Source of the DNA: Diadophis punctatus similis
Taxonomy: Eukaryota; Chordata; Lepidosauria; Squamata; Dipsadidae
DNA length: 64,000 nucleotides
Assembly: GCA_023053685.1 (NCBI GenBank)
Contig: JALIGW010000005.1
Location: 23,291,501 to 23,355,500 of the forward strand
Reading direction: 5' to 3'
The stretch's first letter is position 1. Each line of letters opens with the position of its first letter. The notes below the pieces were generated by a model. That model saw only the letters and a list, made by a program, of their open reading frames with translations, made no database searches and was not told where the DNA came from. The position numbers and the translations under genes were made by a program. Shown here piece by piece: positions 12,501 to 24,887 of the stretch.

Positions 12501-13014
12501 ATGTGTGATGTCATGGTCTGGGGCTCTGTAACAAAGTAGGAAGCGAAGTTTGGTATTTAAGGACAGTTCGCAGATGCTGGTTTCAGGAAGAGTAAGTTCA
12601 TGTGTAACTTGAATATTTTTTAGGTTTAGTGTCTTTTTGTAGAATATACTACTCTGCCTCCTCTGCGGATTTCACGGTCAGACCAGAAAACAAGATAGTT
12701 TATTGCTGTGATGATGGAGTCAGGAAGGGACGCATTTAGCCATGTTTCAGACAAGTATAATGTCGAATATGGCAGTGTTTAATAAGAGGAGGAATTTAGG
12801 CATTTTATTAACGATGCTTCTTGCAATAATTAGTTTGCATTTGAGATTAGTATTGGATTGGATTGAGGAAGTAAGAGTCACATTTACCTAGTTTTGGTTG
12901 GTGGTGTGTTGGATGTTGATTTTTTGTTGGGAGATGGTGGGTTGGATATTGGGGGATGGTTTGCAGGTCTTGTTTTTGATGCAGTTGGCGCGGCAATCTA
13001 TGTATAAGTCAGTG

Positions 13015-13420
13015 TGTCGGGCCGAAGCCATTTTAGTTGGGGTCTTTGGCTTGCCACACTTTATACTATTTTAATATGTATTCTTTACTGTAGGAACTTG
13101 GGAGGGGGAATTGCATGAGGGCTGTCTGTATGTAGCCATAACAAATTCTTTCTAGATAGTTAAGGTCATCCTTTGTCTTCGTACTCCTGCACAGAAGAAG
13201 ATGGATGGATCCTGCCAAGTTGGAAGTTGGAGATTTGTCAACGTGATGGACTTGGGGGAGTGGGGGCAAGGGTTTGAACTTTCAACTGGGTGGAGAAACC
13301 CCAAGATTTCAGATTCGGGTTTCTCCCAGATGTGCCAACATGGCTCTGCTAATAAATTGGAACTTTGAGGAATACTTTGCCTTGGACTCTGATTTAATTT
13401 TTCATGCTTTTGGAACCCTG
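13015..13420 (+). mobile_element. Solo LTR, same family as the copy at 39669-40075
   Basis: The segment begins TGTCGGGCCGAAGCC and ends TTGGAACCCTG, and aligns along its whole length with the solo LTR at 39669-40075. The terminal ACA and target duplication are not preserved on the right side. Both flanks read as ORF1 of the minus-strand LINE, so the LTR probably inserted into that LINE. Only regulatory LTR sequence is present; there are no gag, pol or env reading frames. Confidence 0.82.
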
Positions 13421-13720
13421 TTCCCTAGTTCTAGACGTCTTTTGAGTTCCGCACAGAGTTCCCGGGAGCATATACGTTGTAATATAGATAGATCCGGTCT
13501 AGATCTAAGTTTGCTGTGGATGGTATTGCTTCTGGCAATGGAGTTTATGGTGTAGATAAATTTCAGCTTGCTGGATTCATTTTTACATACTACTCTGCAG
13601 AATCGGGGGGCCACCGAGCCGTCATCGTTCTTGTGCTCTCTGGAAACTTCGATGATTTAATCGGGTGTGATGATTTGTGTATGATGGCTGCTGATGATTT
13701 GAAGATGTTGTATTCATCCA

Positions 13721-14697
13721 GGGCTTTCATGGTGGGTATGACCAAGGACAAATTTAAAAGGCAAGCTATTGCTTCTTATCACTCTCTATTGCCCCTCCCC
13801 CCCAAAACAAAATTTGCACCACAACAACTTAATTTTGGATAGGAGGATGTTCTTGGGAGAAAGTGTTTGCAAATGCTTCTTAGTTCTATATAGAAGCTAG
13901 CAACATTCCTGGAGATTAATATGATTCTACTTCGGCATGTACTTTGCTTTCTACTTCAAGTTTCCATTTATGCAGATACTGTAGTAGATATTTTAAAGAT
14001 CTTTCAGCTATTAAACTCAGAAGGAATAGGGAGGCTGGCAAATACACAATATAGTCTGCTAGTGGCTTAAAGAAATCACAGTAAATGGTCAAAAGTGGCA
14101 TAGATGGATATATACATCTTAGGACCTAGAAATCAAACAAAAATTTTACATTGATAAAAATGAATGTTTTGGTGTAAAATAGCTCCATCTTTGGCCTTGT
14201 GTCAGGAACATCCACAAATGACTCATTATTGACTAAAAGCTACATGTCTAAATATCTGCTGTGTAAGGGAAATGAGATTAGGTTCAGAAAGCTATTGTTT
14301 TATATTTGTGAAAAGAATTTTGGAAACATATTTTGTTTAAGTGCCATAACATGTGTAGCACTGTTTTGATTAAAATAAGAAACACTGAACATCATTTAAA
14401 AAGCTGAATTTATGCTAGACTTTATTTGTATTTTGCAGACTGATAATATTTTGCATCCAATATTAATACAGAAATTTTAAAAAATAAGAAATGGGAGAGG
14501 AAGAAAAAAACATATTTTGTAGGGGGAGGAAATATCTTGGATCTGAGCATAGTCTGACTTCTCGAAAGAATAATTTTCATAAGTAAGACTGTAGCACATT
14601 ATATACTCCTGATGCAAATGTTTATATTATCTCTACTAGGATTTGTGGTATGATATGGGTTTTTTTCTATTTTGTTCTATGATTAATATTTTTTATT
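13721..14697. other. AT-rich DNA, nothing recognised
   Basis: A C-run at about 13793-13803 is followed by featureless AT-rich sequence. Confidence 0.5.
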
Positions 14698-14760
14698 TAT
14701 TTTAAAAACAATTTATATGCCACCTATTTCAGAGACTCAGCTGGTTCCATTCACCAGACA
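14698..14760 (-). repeat. Decayed LINE/SINE 3' terminus
   Basis: A TTTATTTAT run followed by TTTATATGCCACCTATTTC is the reverse complement of the common squamate 3' end (GCCACCC...ATATAAAT plus (AAAT)n) seen better preserved at 17.9 kb. Confidence 0.5.
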
Positions 14761-14922
14761 TATTAATATAATCAAACATTCACACACCAAACCATTACAA
14801 TTTCAGTAAAATAGCAAATGTTCCTCAAGGAGTATGATTCATTTTGATTGGAAGCGAAATTTGTATAGTTGCCTTTCTAGAAGTTCAAAATACAGATTTA
14901 TTGTATTAATGGATGGAATTAG

Positions 14923-16636
<1,714 letters not shown>

Positions 16637-16860
16637 TTGAGCCAGTTTGGTCTGTCAGACAACTTAATCTAGTGGATTAGGCGCCAGGCCAGAAAGCAGG
16701 ATTAACTTTGCGCCATTCACTGTTTCTCAGCTTGTCACTGCACAGGGTTGTTGTCGGGAAAATAGGAGGAGGAAGGAATATTAGCAATGTGTACCACCTT
16801 GAATTATTTATAAAATAATAATAAAGGCAGGACAATAAATAAATAAATAAATATTTCCAT
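16637..16860 (+). mobile_element. tRNA-derived SINE with (AAAT)n tail
   Basis: The head carries a box-A-like TAGTGGATTAGGCGC. The body has CACAGGGTTGTTGT and AATAGGAGGAGGAAGGA, and the 3' end TTATTTATAAAATAATAATAAAGGC runs into TAAATAAATAAATA (motifs read in order, quoted in short parts). This matches a widespread squamate SINE type as I remember it. The box B region is degraded and no target duplication was found. Confidence 0.7.
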
Positions 16861-17479
16861 CTGTTTCCTGTCCAATGTTCCTTTTTTACTTCCTGTTGAA
16901 AGTCCTATATCATTTATCACCTCAGCTATATGCTCATTGGTTGGTTGCTTAAATAAAATCAATTGGCTGCCAGTTGGTTTCACTGCCTTATTTTTGTCTA
17001 GTCTTATCTAACTTTGGTATGCTCTTTTGCTTGCCTAGTCTCACGCACATATGCTTTTATGTCTCTGGGATAATTTACACCAACATGATGTCTTTTTAGT
17101 TCTATAGTGCCACAAAACATTATTCTGGGTACAAAATGTACACTATTCAAATTATTGGAGAAAAACAATCTCACTGTTACGATTGTTGTAATTGTTTTTT
17201 CTTTTATATTTATTTATATTTACCCTTTGTTTAAATTGCATACTTTTATCCTTAAAACATTTTAAAGAAACTGTAATAGTGAAGCAGAATCCTTCTTTCA
17301 GACAGCATAGTATATTTGAGTGCAACCATTTCCCCATTTCCAATCATAGACTGCAATGAGATATAAAGAAAACTAAAACTAACAGTTTTGGTTTCTTGAG
17401 TTAAGAAATGTGTGCTTTTGCTGAAGATTGTTTTAAGACAGCAGACAGAAAGTGAAGAAAGTATAACTTCCTATGGTAC

Positions 17480-17926
17480 AAACAAATACTTTTCTTGTTC
17501 TTCTGCTGCTTATGGTTACGGGACCACATCCTACCACATACCTCCCTATGACCAGTTAGGTCCCACAGAGTTGGTCTCCTCCAGGTCCCATCAGCTAAGC
17601 AATGCCTGTTGGCAGGTCCGTGGGGGAGAGCCTTCTCTCTGGTGGCTCCATCTCTGTGGAACCAAGTACCACCAGAGATCCGGACTATAACCACCTTGCT
17701 GGCCTTCCGTAAAGCCATTAAAACTTGGCTCTTCCAGCAGGCATGGGGATAGAGACGAATGAGAATATATGTGGTCACCCCTGTGTATGAATGATGGCAA
17801 ATGTTTTTAACTTTTATGTGTATTTTTAACCTTTTCTATTACTGTTTTAACTGATTGTTCATTTTTTATGTTGTACGCCGCCCAGAGTCCTTTGGGAGTT
17901 GGGCGGCCTATAAGATTGAACAAAAA

Positions 17927-18005
<79 letters not shown>

Positions 18006-18007
18006 AT
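17480..18007 (+). mobile_element. CR1/L2-type LINE 3' end with (AAAT)n tail
   Basis: A plus-strand frame at about 17616-17750 reads RAFSLVAPSLWN, VPPEIRT and LLAFRKAIKTWLFQQAWG, then a stop. This is the conserved C-terminus of CR1/L2 ORF2 proteins. A preceding segment (IPPYDQLGP, about 17540-17570) is in a different frame, so one frameshift separates them. The 3' UTR ends GCCGCCCAGAGTCC...GGGCGGCCTATAAG, a hairpin-like terminus, and then about 20 AAAT units (17923-18007). The element is 5' truncated. Confidence 0.85.
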
Positions 18008-18874
18008 GTGTAGCTTTGTGAAACAGTGTGAACAGTTACTGTATTCTTCTCAATATGACAAGAACTTTTAAGGTTTTAGAATTCTTTATTTGACAAGGCA
18101 ACAAATAAAGGAAAGGGGAGATGAATTATTTATAGATATTTGTCACAGCTATATGTAAAATTCATATCCATTTTTGTTCCCCAATTTCTGAGAATATACA
18201 ATCAAGCTGCTAAGGTTATCTTTTAATGTCAGTAAAACATACGTGAAGGAGACAACAAAATTGGAAGTGGATTGATAGTGTACATCATCCACAAACAGGA
18301 ATCCAATGTAATGTTTTCAGTTCTTTAAAAACAGAAAAAAATTTTTCCTTAGCTTCCAGTCCAGCCATGTTGGAAAATCAATAGTGAAAGTCAAGGAATA
18401 GAGTATGTCAGATGAAGCAGGTGAATTTACTTAGCTGCAAATATAAGGATTCAAAGTTTATTTTACACAGGAGATGTTACTTTAATTCTCTGAATAGCTG
18501 TAGTTCTTTATAGTGTGTGTATTCAGCTCACCCCTTGGTAATTGAAGGCTACACTTGTGGGTGAAAGACTCTGAAGTAAAGGTAAAACTACCCTGGGGAT
18601 AGTAACATAAAGAGCTGAATGTGTGCTTTAAAGGTATAAAAAGAATGTAAAAAAGACAACAATAAAAGAGCTAAGAAACTGCTTTTACCATGTCAAGCCT
18701 TGCCTTTCTACTATACAATTATCTACACTGACAAGCTGTGGTTATTAGAGAGAGGCTTTTAAAATTGTACCTAAAAATGAACGTATGACATTTTATATTC
18801 TGTCCCGAACTGACCTATGGCCCTTCTCAAGCAAGGAGGAAACAATTGTTCTCAATAATAATAAGGGCTTAAAT
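18008..18874. other. AT-rich DNA, nothing recognised
   Basis: No feature identified. Confidence 0.5.
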
Positions 18875-18950
18875 CAGGGATAGGCAATATGGCCCCTTTA
18901 TGTCCTGTGGATTTAACTCCCAGAATTCCTGAGCCAACATAGCTATGAAC
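18875..18950 (+). mobile_element. Half of a palindromic hAT-type MITE
   Basis: It begins CAGGGATAGGCAA and runs into GATTTAACTCCCAGAATTCC, matching the left arm of the intact MITE at 51003-51137. The right arm is missing. Confidence 0.7.
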
Positions 18951-19317
18951 ACATGAACAAAAATTAATCTGCGTGCAATATGGCAGAATCATAACTGTAT
19001 AATAATACAAAAGAAAAGAAGTTTATTTGCTAGTGAGAAAAGACAATGTGATCACCGTTCAACACTGAATAAGTTCATAAGCAAAAAAGGAACTCCAAAC
19101 TGCTGTTTGGAATGGCAAATCTGGAAAGTCCTAGGTTAAATTATTTTGTTTTACATTTGTTTATATTTGAAGAAAGAATGCAACTCAACTTATGCAACCT
19201 CATGCAAATATAGTTGACACAAGCTTCCAAAAATGATATTTTATATGAAATTTATACAGTGTCCTGTGACTATGATACTCTTGCAGTAAATTGTTGAAAA
19301 CATACATGTAACTGTAT

Positions 19318-19484
19318 CAGGGGTGGGTTACTCCCGGTTCGGCCCGGTTCTGAGAACTGGTAGCGGTGGCGGCAAGAGGCTCCGCCCACCCACCCAGGAC
19401 GCTTCTGTGCATGCGCAGAAGCATCACGCTTGCCTGCGAGCATGAGCGCCAACTGGTAGCAACGGGTTTTACAACCCACTACTG
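19318..19484. mobile_element. hAT-type MITE with perfect 8-bp target duplication
   Basis: It begins CAGGGGTGGGTTACTCCC and ends TTTACAACCCACTACTG. The octamer AACTGTAT is present on both sides (19310-19317 and 19485-19492). It carries CTGTGCATGCGCAG at 19405-19418 and is related to the element at 6341-6479. Confidence 0.93.
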
Positions 19485-19539
19485 AACTGTATATATATTT
19501 CTATCCCTACAACCCCCCCCCAATCTCCAGCATTGTAAT

Positions 19540-19650
19540 TTCATAGTAATAGCATTTAGATTTGTATACCGCTTCACAGTGCTTTGCAACTCTAAGCAGT
19601 TTACAGAGTCAGCATATGGCCCCCAACAATCTGGGTCCATTTCACGCTTG
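19540..19650 (-). mobile_element. Sauria-type SINE, 3' fragment
   Basis: The minus strand reads GACCCAGATTGTTGGGGGCC, CATATGCTGACTCTGTAAAC and GAAGCGGTATACAAATCTAA, matching the 3' half of the fuller SINE at 21445-21685. Confidence 0.85.
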
Positions 19651-19753
19651 TTTTCCAAGTGTGGGTTCTTAGAAAACCAAAATAGCAGTAATCTAGTCCC
19701 ATTAAGGTGAAATATCTGCTGGTTTCAGGGAAGACAGAAAAGGCTTAGAGAAG

Positions 19754-20164
19754 TCTGTAGAAATTCTCAGTCATCCAGGTCATGGTTGTCCCAAAGGTGC
19801 TTTTTTTTCAGGACTTAAACCGGACTTTCTTGTTTTTTCTTTGAAGACGTTCTTTGAATGGTGTGGGAATAGGAAGGGATTTCCAGAGAAAAAAATTGCA
19901 GACTACAGGAACCATTTGCACTACTCAGGTGACCCTCAGGATAAACCTCCAAGTGCTTCAAGGACCCTCTAAAAAGGATGCAAATGACCAGGTGTCTGCA
20001 AGGAATATAAATCCTTCCATTCCTCACTATCCTGTCAGAGTTGAAGAAGCTTCTTGGATGAGAAGCGAAACGCCTTCAAAAGAAAAAACAATTGCCTCCT
20101 GGAGAAAAATAACCACATTTGGGACAACCATGACCTGGATGATTGAGAATCTCTACAGACTTAG
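19754..20164. mobile_element. Snap-back retroelement fragment with 13-bp target duplication
   Basis: The left part begins TCTGTAGAAATTCTCAGTC and the right part ends in its inverse, GATTGAGAATCTCTACAGAC. Both carry the GGTTGTCCCAAAGGTGC / CATTTGGGACAACCATGACC block in opposite orientation. The 13-mer AGGCTTAGAGAAG flanks the unit exactly (19741-19753 and 20165-20177). A variable-length duplication with an inverted end points to target-primed retroposition and not to a cut-and-paste DNA transposon. The GATGAGAAGCGAAACG core is common in reptile and fish repeats that I associate, without proof, with Penelope-like elements. Confidence 0.8.
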
Positions 20165-20177
20165 AGGCTTAGAGAAG

Positions 20178-21089
20178 TACAAAAACCCAACACAGAAAAA
20201 AAAATTGGTGGGCATAGTTAAGCAGTCCCAATGAGAACAGGACAAGAAATGCTGACTGACTTTGGAAAGAGGAATGGAAAATGAGTGGGAAGGAGGTATG
20301 GAATATCCTAGAAGAAACTACAGCCCACTGGCTGGCATTCTGAATATGAGGAGCACTAGAGTTGAGAAGAATCTACTTTGAAGTGTCAGATGTGTTGTTT
20401 GATTTCAGTCTTTCACCTTTTATCTTTACTGCTACAAAATGGTCTTGCTGGTTGTATATGGATTATTTAATTGATAGGCCTGGATGGACGGATAGAGGGA
20501 GGGAGATAGATTTTCAATTCATTATTTTGTACATTAAAAATGCATCATTTTTATTGGCCAAACAGTAGACATTCCACAAAGAAATTCTACTGCTGTGGCT
20601 TTTCAAAAGGAAAAGGAAAAACGTCTGAAGCTTTTGAACTAAATATAATTGTTGCTGAGCTCTGGCTTTATGTATTTATTTTATATCTAAAATTATGTTA
20701 TTGCTTCAGTGGATTTCCCTCAAAAACGCAAGAAGTGGTAATTAAGAGTTACGCCAGATTCAACCAGACTAGCTATTTCAACTGGAAACCTATTCCTGCT
20801 GCTACTATTATCATAGTATATAATTTAAACTATTTACAAACAAAAATCATGGGTAAGGCAATTTGGCTTTTAGCACAATAGGAACAATTATACATTATTG
20901 TTTTATTTCATTTTACATTATTGTTGCCACTACTTTATGTTAAAAAAATTCTGAAACTATTAATTCTGCTAAGAAATTATATTTATATAAAAGTATCATT
21001 TTCCTTCTCATAGTATGTTCTTTACTCATTGTTGCTTTTCTTTCTGTGTTAGTTTATTTTAAAATCTTAGCCATTCCTTTTATTATTCT

Positions 21090-21140
<51 letters not shown>

Positions 21141-21444
21141 CACCACCACCAATAATAACAATTTAATGAATAGAGAAATTGGTAGATTAGCCAGGATTCA
21201 TGAATAATAAATATATGATCAAAATACTGAATCTGTTAGTTATAATATTCTTAATTGCATTGCAAGTTTTTAGCAGTATATACAAAAAGGAAATTATGCT
21301 TCCTATCCAACATTAGATCATATTGTCTGGCTTGGGGCCCTGATGGGGGCATCCCATTTTGGAGTGGCTAGTAGAAGAATATCAGAGCCCCCACCTCCAC
21401 CCTGTCTACACATTGGTTCTTTTTATCTGCTTTAATATTAATTA
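20178..21444. other. AT-rich DNA with one trinucleotide array
   Basis: Apart from the (TAC)n/(CAC)n microsatellite at 21090-21150, no feature is recognised. Confidence 0.5.
21090..21150. repeat. (TAC)n-(CAC)n microsatellite
   Basis: About 14 TAC units are followed by about 7 CAC units, a compound trinucleotide array ending at AATAATAACA. Confidence 0.95.
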
Positions 21445-21685
21445 AAGAGCCAAGGTGGCGCAGTGGTTAGAGTGCAGCACTGCAGGCTACTTCAGCTGAC
21501 TGCTAGCTGCAGTTTGGCTGTTCAAATCTCACCGGCTCAAGGTTGACTCAGCCTTCCATCCTTCTGAGGTCGGTAAAATGAGGACCCAGATTGTTGGGGG
21601 CAATATGCTGACTCTGTAAACCGCTTAGAGAGGGCTGTAAAGCACTATGAAGCGGTATATAAGTCTAAGTGCTATTGCTATTGCT
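21445..21685 (+). mobile_element. Sauria-type tRNA-derived SINE, nearly complete
   Basis: The tRNA-related head has box-A-like GGTGGCGCAGTGGTTAGAG and box-B-like GTTCAAATCTC, followed by the body GAGGTCGGTAAAATGAGGAC and CTCTGTAAACCGCTTAGAG. The 3' end is GTGCTATTGCTATTGC. This 3' end is shared with Bov-B LINEs in squamates, which are thought to supply the reverse transcriptase. It is not a functional tRNA gene: the tRNA fold is incomplete. Confidence 0.9.
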
Positions 21686-21734
21686 AATTTTAATGTTTTA
21701 ACTTAATGCTCAAGGTTTTAATGTTTTAATCATA

Positions 21735-21830
21735 TAATTGTTTTATTTTGTTATTTATGATATTCTAAGCTGCCCAGACACTCTTGATAGTGAGATGGAC
21801 ACCATACAAATGCATTACTTCCACCCTAAT
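21735..21830 (+). repeat. Decayed LINE 3' terminus
   Basis: TATGATATTCTAAGCTGCCC followed by GAGATGGACACCATACAAAT resembles the GTAAGCCGCCC...GGGCGGCATATAAAT ends found at 17.9 and 26.3 kb, strongly decayed. Confidence 0.4.
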
Positions 21831-22622
21831 GTTTTGAGTCGGCTGTTTTCTGATAAACAAAACACAAAATAAGTGAAGTGTTTAATCAAAATAAATTTTC
21901 CATGTTTCAAGTATTCCAACCATAAGACATAATAAGAAAGTAGAACAAACCGTTCCATCTTTTTTCTTCTTCATCTAAATAGGGTGAAAGTTCCTGCAGA
22001 ATGCTGTTAGCTAGACTATTTGTGTGTGTGTGTGTGGGGGGGAATCAAACAGATTATTTTTACTTTAAAAAAATCAATACCAAAAATATATTGAAATAAT
22101 CTTTTCCTTTGTGGGGACTTAAAGGCTTGTGTGACTTTCTTTTGCTCTGGATGGAAGTTGATTGAAAAAGGAGAGATTACACCTTACATTCATTTTTTAA
22201 AAACAAACAAACAAACAAACAAACTGACATTTCACATTTTCTCCACTAGAGTTAGCTGCTTAAAATTTGAACAGACAAGCAGAAAATGAATCTACTCACT
22301 TTGCTGACAGAGTCACCTTGCGGTGAGATGGGTGGCAAACAAATGTAATAAATAAAAATAAAATAAAATAAAAGACAAGATTTCTTTCAAAAATAGTTTT
22401 ATTCTTAATCTACATTTTGTAGCCAGCAGAATTTTGTTTCTAGCCTAGTACTTATTTTGCCAATTTAATAAACGTATTTAGTGTAACTTGGAAGAGGGGG
22501 AAAATTTAATTCAGGAAGAGAAACTGTTCTACTGAGTCATTGTCCAGACATAAGATAATGACTTGCTCAGAGTAGCGTGCAAATTAAAGTTCGGTATTGG
22601 TTGCCCAAAACTGAATTGGGTC
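21831..22622. other. AT-rich DNA with short simple repeats
   Basis: It contains (TG)n at about 22021-22036, (AAAC)n at 22198-22224 and an AAAAT-rich tract at about 22345-22372. No gene is seen. Confidence 0.55.
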
Positions 22623-22713
22623 CAGTGGTGGGATTCAGCCAGCTCACACCAGTTTGGCTGAACTGGTTGTTAATTTTTTGCATAGTTCGGTGAACTGGTT
22701 GATCCCACCACTG
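22623..22713. mobile_element. Short hAT-like MITE or solo-end pair
   Basis: It begins CAGTGGTGGGATTCAGCCAG and ends GGTTGATCCCACCACTG, which are inverted repeats. No matching octamer flanks it, so it may be an internal deletion product of a larger element that includes the following foldback. Confidence 0.6.
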
Positions 22714-22892
22714 GCTGGCCCTGCCCTGCCCACCAGGGTTGTCATTCAGGGTGGGGAGGCTGCAGGGGCGTGACCGGGAGCCACACTGATCAGCTGGGAG
22801 GCGGCGAATGGACTAGCCACACCGATCAGCTAGGAGGCTTCCTCCCCCACCCGCTGACCGTTTTTGGCCTGGACAGCTCCCTGCAAAATCCT

Positions 22893-23147
22893 GAAGCAAC
22901 CACCATTCCCTCACTAACCTGCTTTCTAGCTCCGTTCTCTGGCATACAGGGCAACAAAACATGTGACTACCAGTTTAAAAAAAGTTCAGTCAGACCTTCC
23001 AACTTCGCGAGATCTCACCCCCCCCCCAAGAAGTTGGAAGGTCTGACTGAACTTTTTTTAAACTGGTAATCACATGGTCTTCTTTTGTTGCCCTGCATGC
23101 AGGAGAACGGAGCTGGAGAGCAGGTTAGTGAGGGAATTCTGGTTGTT
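22893..23147. repeat. Large foldback (inverted repeat), arms about 113 bp
   Basis: The left arm (22893-23005) and right arm (23031-23147) are reverse complements with only scattered differences, separated by a 25-bp spacer holding a C-run. Both arms contain GTTCAGTCAGACCTTCCAAC or its complement. Its class is unknown; no terminal duplication was found. Confidence 0.88.
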
Positions 23148-23238
23148 CTGGGATGGGGTGGAAGTGAGAATTTTGCATTATGATTGCTCATAAGTAAGAA
23201 CCAGTAAAAGAGGAATGGAAAAATCCCTATCTGTAGAT

Positions 23239-23347
23239 CAGCGTGTTTCAGTCTTGGCAAGTTTAAGATAGGCGAACTTCATGCTGCCTTGGGAATTCTG
23301 GGAATTGAAGTCCATGCACCTTAAAGTTGCCAAAGTTGAGAAGCATG
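23239..23347. mobile_element. Palindromic MITE, degraded
   Basis: The left end CAGCGTGTTTCAGTCTTGGC and right end GCCAAAGTTGAGAAGCATG are inverted. The centre has GGGAATTCTGGGAATTGAAG. This matches a common reptile palindromic hAT-type MITE as I recall it. The flanking octamers do not agree well. Confidence 0.6.
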
Positions 23348-24120
23348 GCTCTACACTAGAGCTTAGGGTTTTCCATTCCTGTTTTATTTAGAGTTTGGTG
23401 CAACTAAATAAATCAGTTGTGGTTTCCTTAACAAATAGTGATTAAAGCGATATGAACCATTACTGGACTTTTTGTGAGAAACTGAAATTAAAAGTTGATC
23501 TGGGACTTTGATGGTTAGATATGGGATTATGGAAATAATGTAGACAAATGTTAATATTAGAGTAAAAGTTTGATATATATATTTACTTATACCTGTACCA
23601 AAGAAAGTTGGAAGTCATTCGGCCGAGCTGCCTCTCTCTGAGCTAGAAGCAGCAAGCACCAGGCCACCCTCCCTTCACGGTTAGCCTTAAGCTCTACCCC
23701 ACATCACCTGAGAAAAGGAGCTTTATTTTCTTGTTCATGCTGTGGAGCATAGTGGTTCTACAGGGCCTTCCGGGTGGGAGGACTGAGAGAAAATTCCTCT
23801 CCTGAGGGCCACCTGCTCACCCATCTGCCAGCCAGGCTGGCCTGGAAGCGGCATGTCCCCTTGTGGCTGTATGCGGGACCCAAGGCAGAATGAAAATTGA
23901 GCAGGTGGCAGCCCAGAGCAGGGCTCGAAAGGTGGCCGAGCCTCGCCATGTGCCCCCCCCAACCGAGAAGCCTGCAGCATCCACCTGCAGTTGGTCTTTG
24001 CTGGCGTGAGAAGCTTCCAGCTGCCGCTGCTGGCTCAGTTCTGGCTGGCAAAGAGGAAGCTGCTGCAGAGAGGCTTCAGAGACTGAGCCTTTTTTTTCTT
24101 TTCCTCCTTCTGCCACCATA
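23348..24120. other. Transition from AT-rich to GC-rich DNA
   Basis: From about 23610 the sequence becomes GC-rich with long but patternless open frames on both strands. No codon-level signal or domain is recognised. Confidence 0.4.
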
Positions 24121-24600
24121 AGTTTTGGGGAGAGAAGAAGGGCGTGTTAAAGAAAAGTAAAAGGAAAGTGGGGTGGGTGGGGTGGGAGAGAGAGAGATGC
24201 AGACCGCCTTTAATTTGCTTTGTGTAATGCTAGTGGGGCGGGGCAGGGCGGGAATGAGCTGCCGCTTAGTGCAGTCCTGGGGAGGGGAAAGAGAAAGCAT
24301 CCCTGAGCGGACAAGGCTTTGCTGGACCTCTATAGGGTAAGGGCAGCAGCAGCAGCAGCCAAGGCAACGGGCTCTGTTTGTTGTTTCTCTCCACGCTGTA
24401 AAAAGCAACTCTTGCCCCAAAGAGGTAGCGGTCTGATGAAAATAAGAGTGTACCCGCCCCAGCATCCAGCACTGGGGATGGCCGCTTCAGCAATTGTCGG
24501 AGGCTGTAGGCTCTTTTTTTTCATTCGCTCCGTGTTCCTCCTTCATGCAAAAAACAAAACAAAAAGCCCAATCTGATCTGGAGCCGAATATCATTTGAAG
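24121..24600. promoter_or_regulatory. GC-rich, GC-box-bearing segment: candidate promoter or 5' exon
   Basis: The segment contains GGGGCGGGGCAGGGCGGG (24236-24253; overlapping Sp1-type GC boxes), further CpGs to 24530, and a possible splice donor CTATAGGGTAAGG near 24330-24342. The surroundings are otherwise AT-rich and repeat-laden, and this stretch shows no repeat signature I know. It could be an unmethylated promoter or first exon of a gene extending outside the window, or an old GC-rich mobile element. No coding exon is identified. Confidence 0.3.
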
Positions 24601-24887
24601 CAATGCTGTCAGCCTGGAGCATTTCGTTTCAGTCTTTGACTGGACGATGAATTGAACCTCCTCCCCTAAAACAGATGTGATGTGGATTGTTTTTTATTTA
24701 AGGTTTTTTTTAGCAACATGGATTGTTCCACTATGGCTCCCTGCCCACCCTGTCGTGCAACATGCTCTCTGCCCTGAAAAGGCGCAAGCCTCTCTGCAGA
24801 GCTACTGATGTGGCTGAAGTTCTCCTAGCATTTTCTCTGCACTGCCTGCGACGGGCTGCTTCTTGTGATTTCGTGTCCTTCGCGGGC

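Larger units (their letters stand above)
9940..13720 (-). mobile_element. CR1-clade non-LTR retrotransposon (LINE), inactivated, near full length
   Basis: Read on the minus strand this is a two-ORF LINE. From about 13700 to 13420 and again from 13010 to 12880 it encodes an ORF1 tail, interrupted by a solo LTR. ORF2 begins near 12840 with endonuclease motifs (ARSIVNK, SETWLNA, LDLIFCN, SDHSMIDF). It continues into reverse transcriptase: ENYRPISL and FCKAFD near 11340-11125, SGVPQGSVLGP and FADDVK in 10980-10870. It ends at a stop near 10079. The 3' tail is short and finishes in a TAAA/TTTA-type repeat near 9945. Damage includes a stop directly after FCKAFD (11121-11123), several frameshifts and a changed residue in the usual GDFN endonuclease block (here SDRN). 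The protein motif order fits the CR1/L2 group; the exact family would need a library match. It cannot be active. Confidence 0.88.

Noticed and set aside
21445..21530. tRNA-like sequence with box A and box B motifs
   Set aside because: It is the head of a SINE; the downstream body and 3' tail match the Sauria SINE and the cloverleaf is incomplete.
23735..24525. Many overlapping open frames on both strands
   Set aside because: High GC lowers stop-codon frequency. Frames overlap on both strands without any recognisable domain or codon bias, so I report only a candidate regulatory segment.
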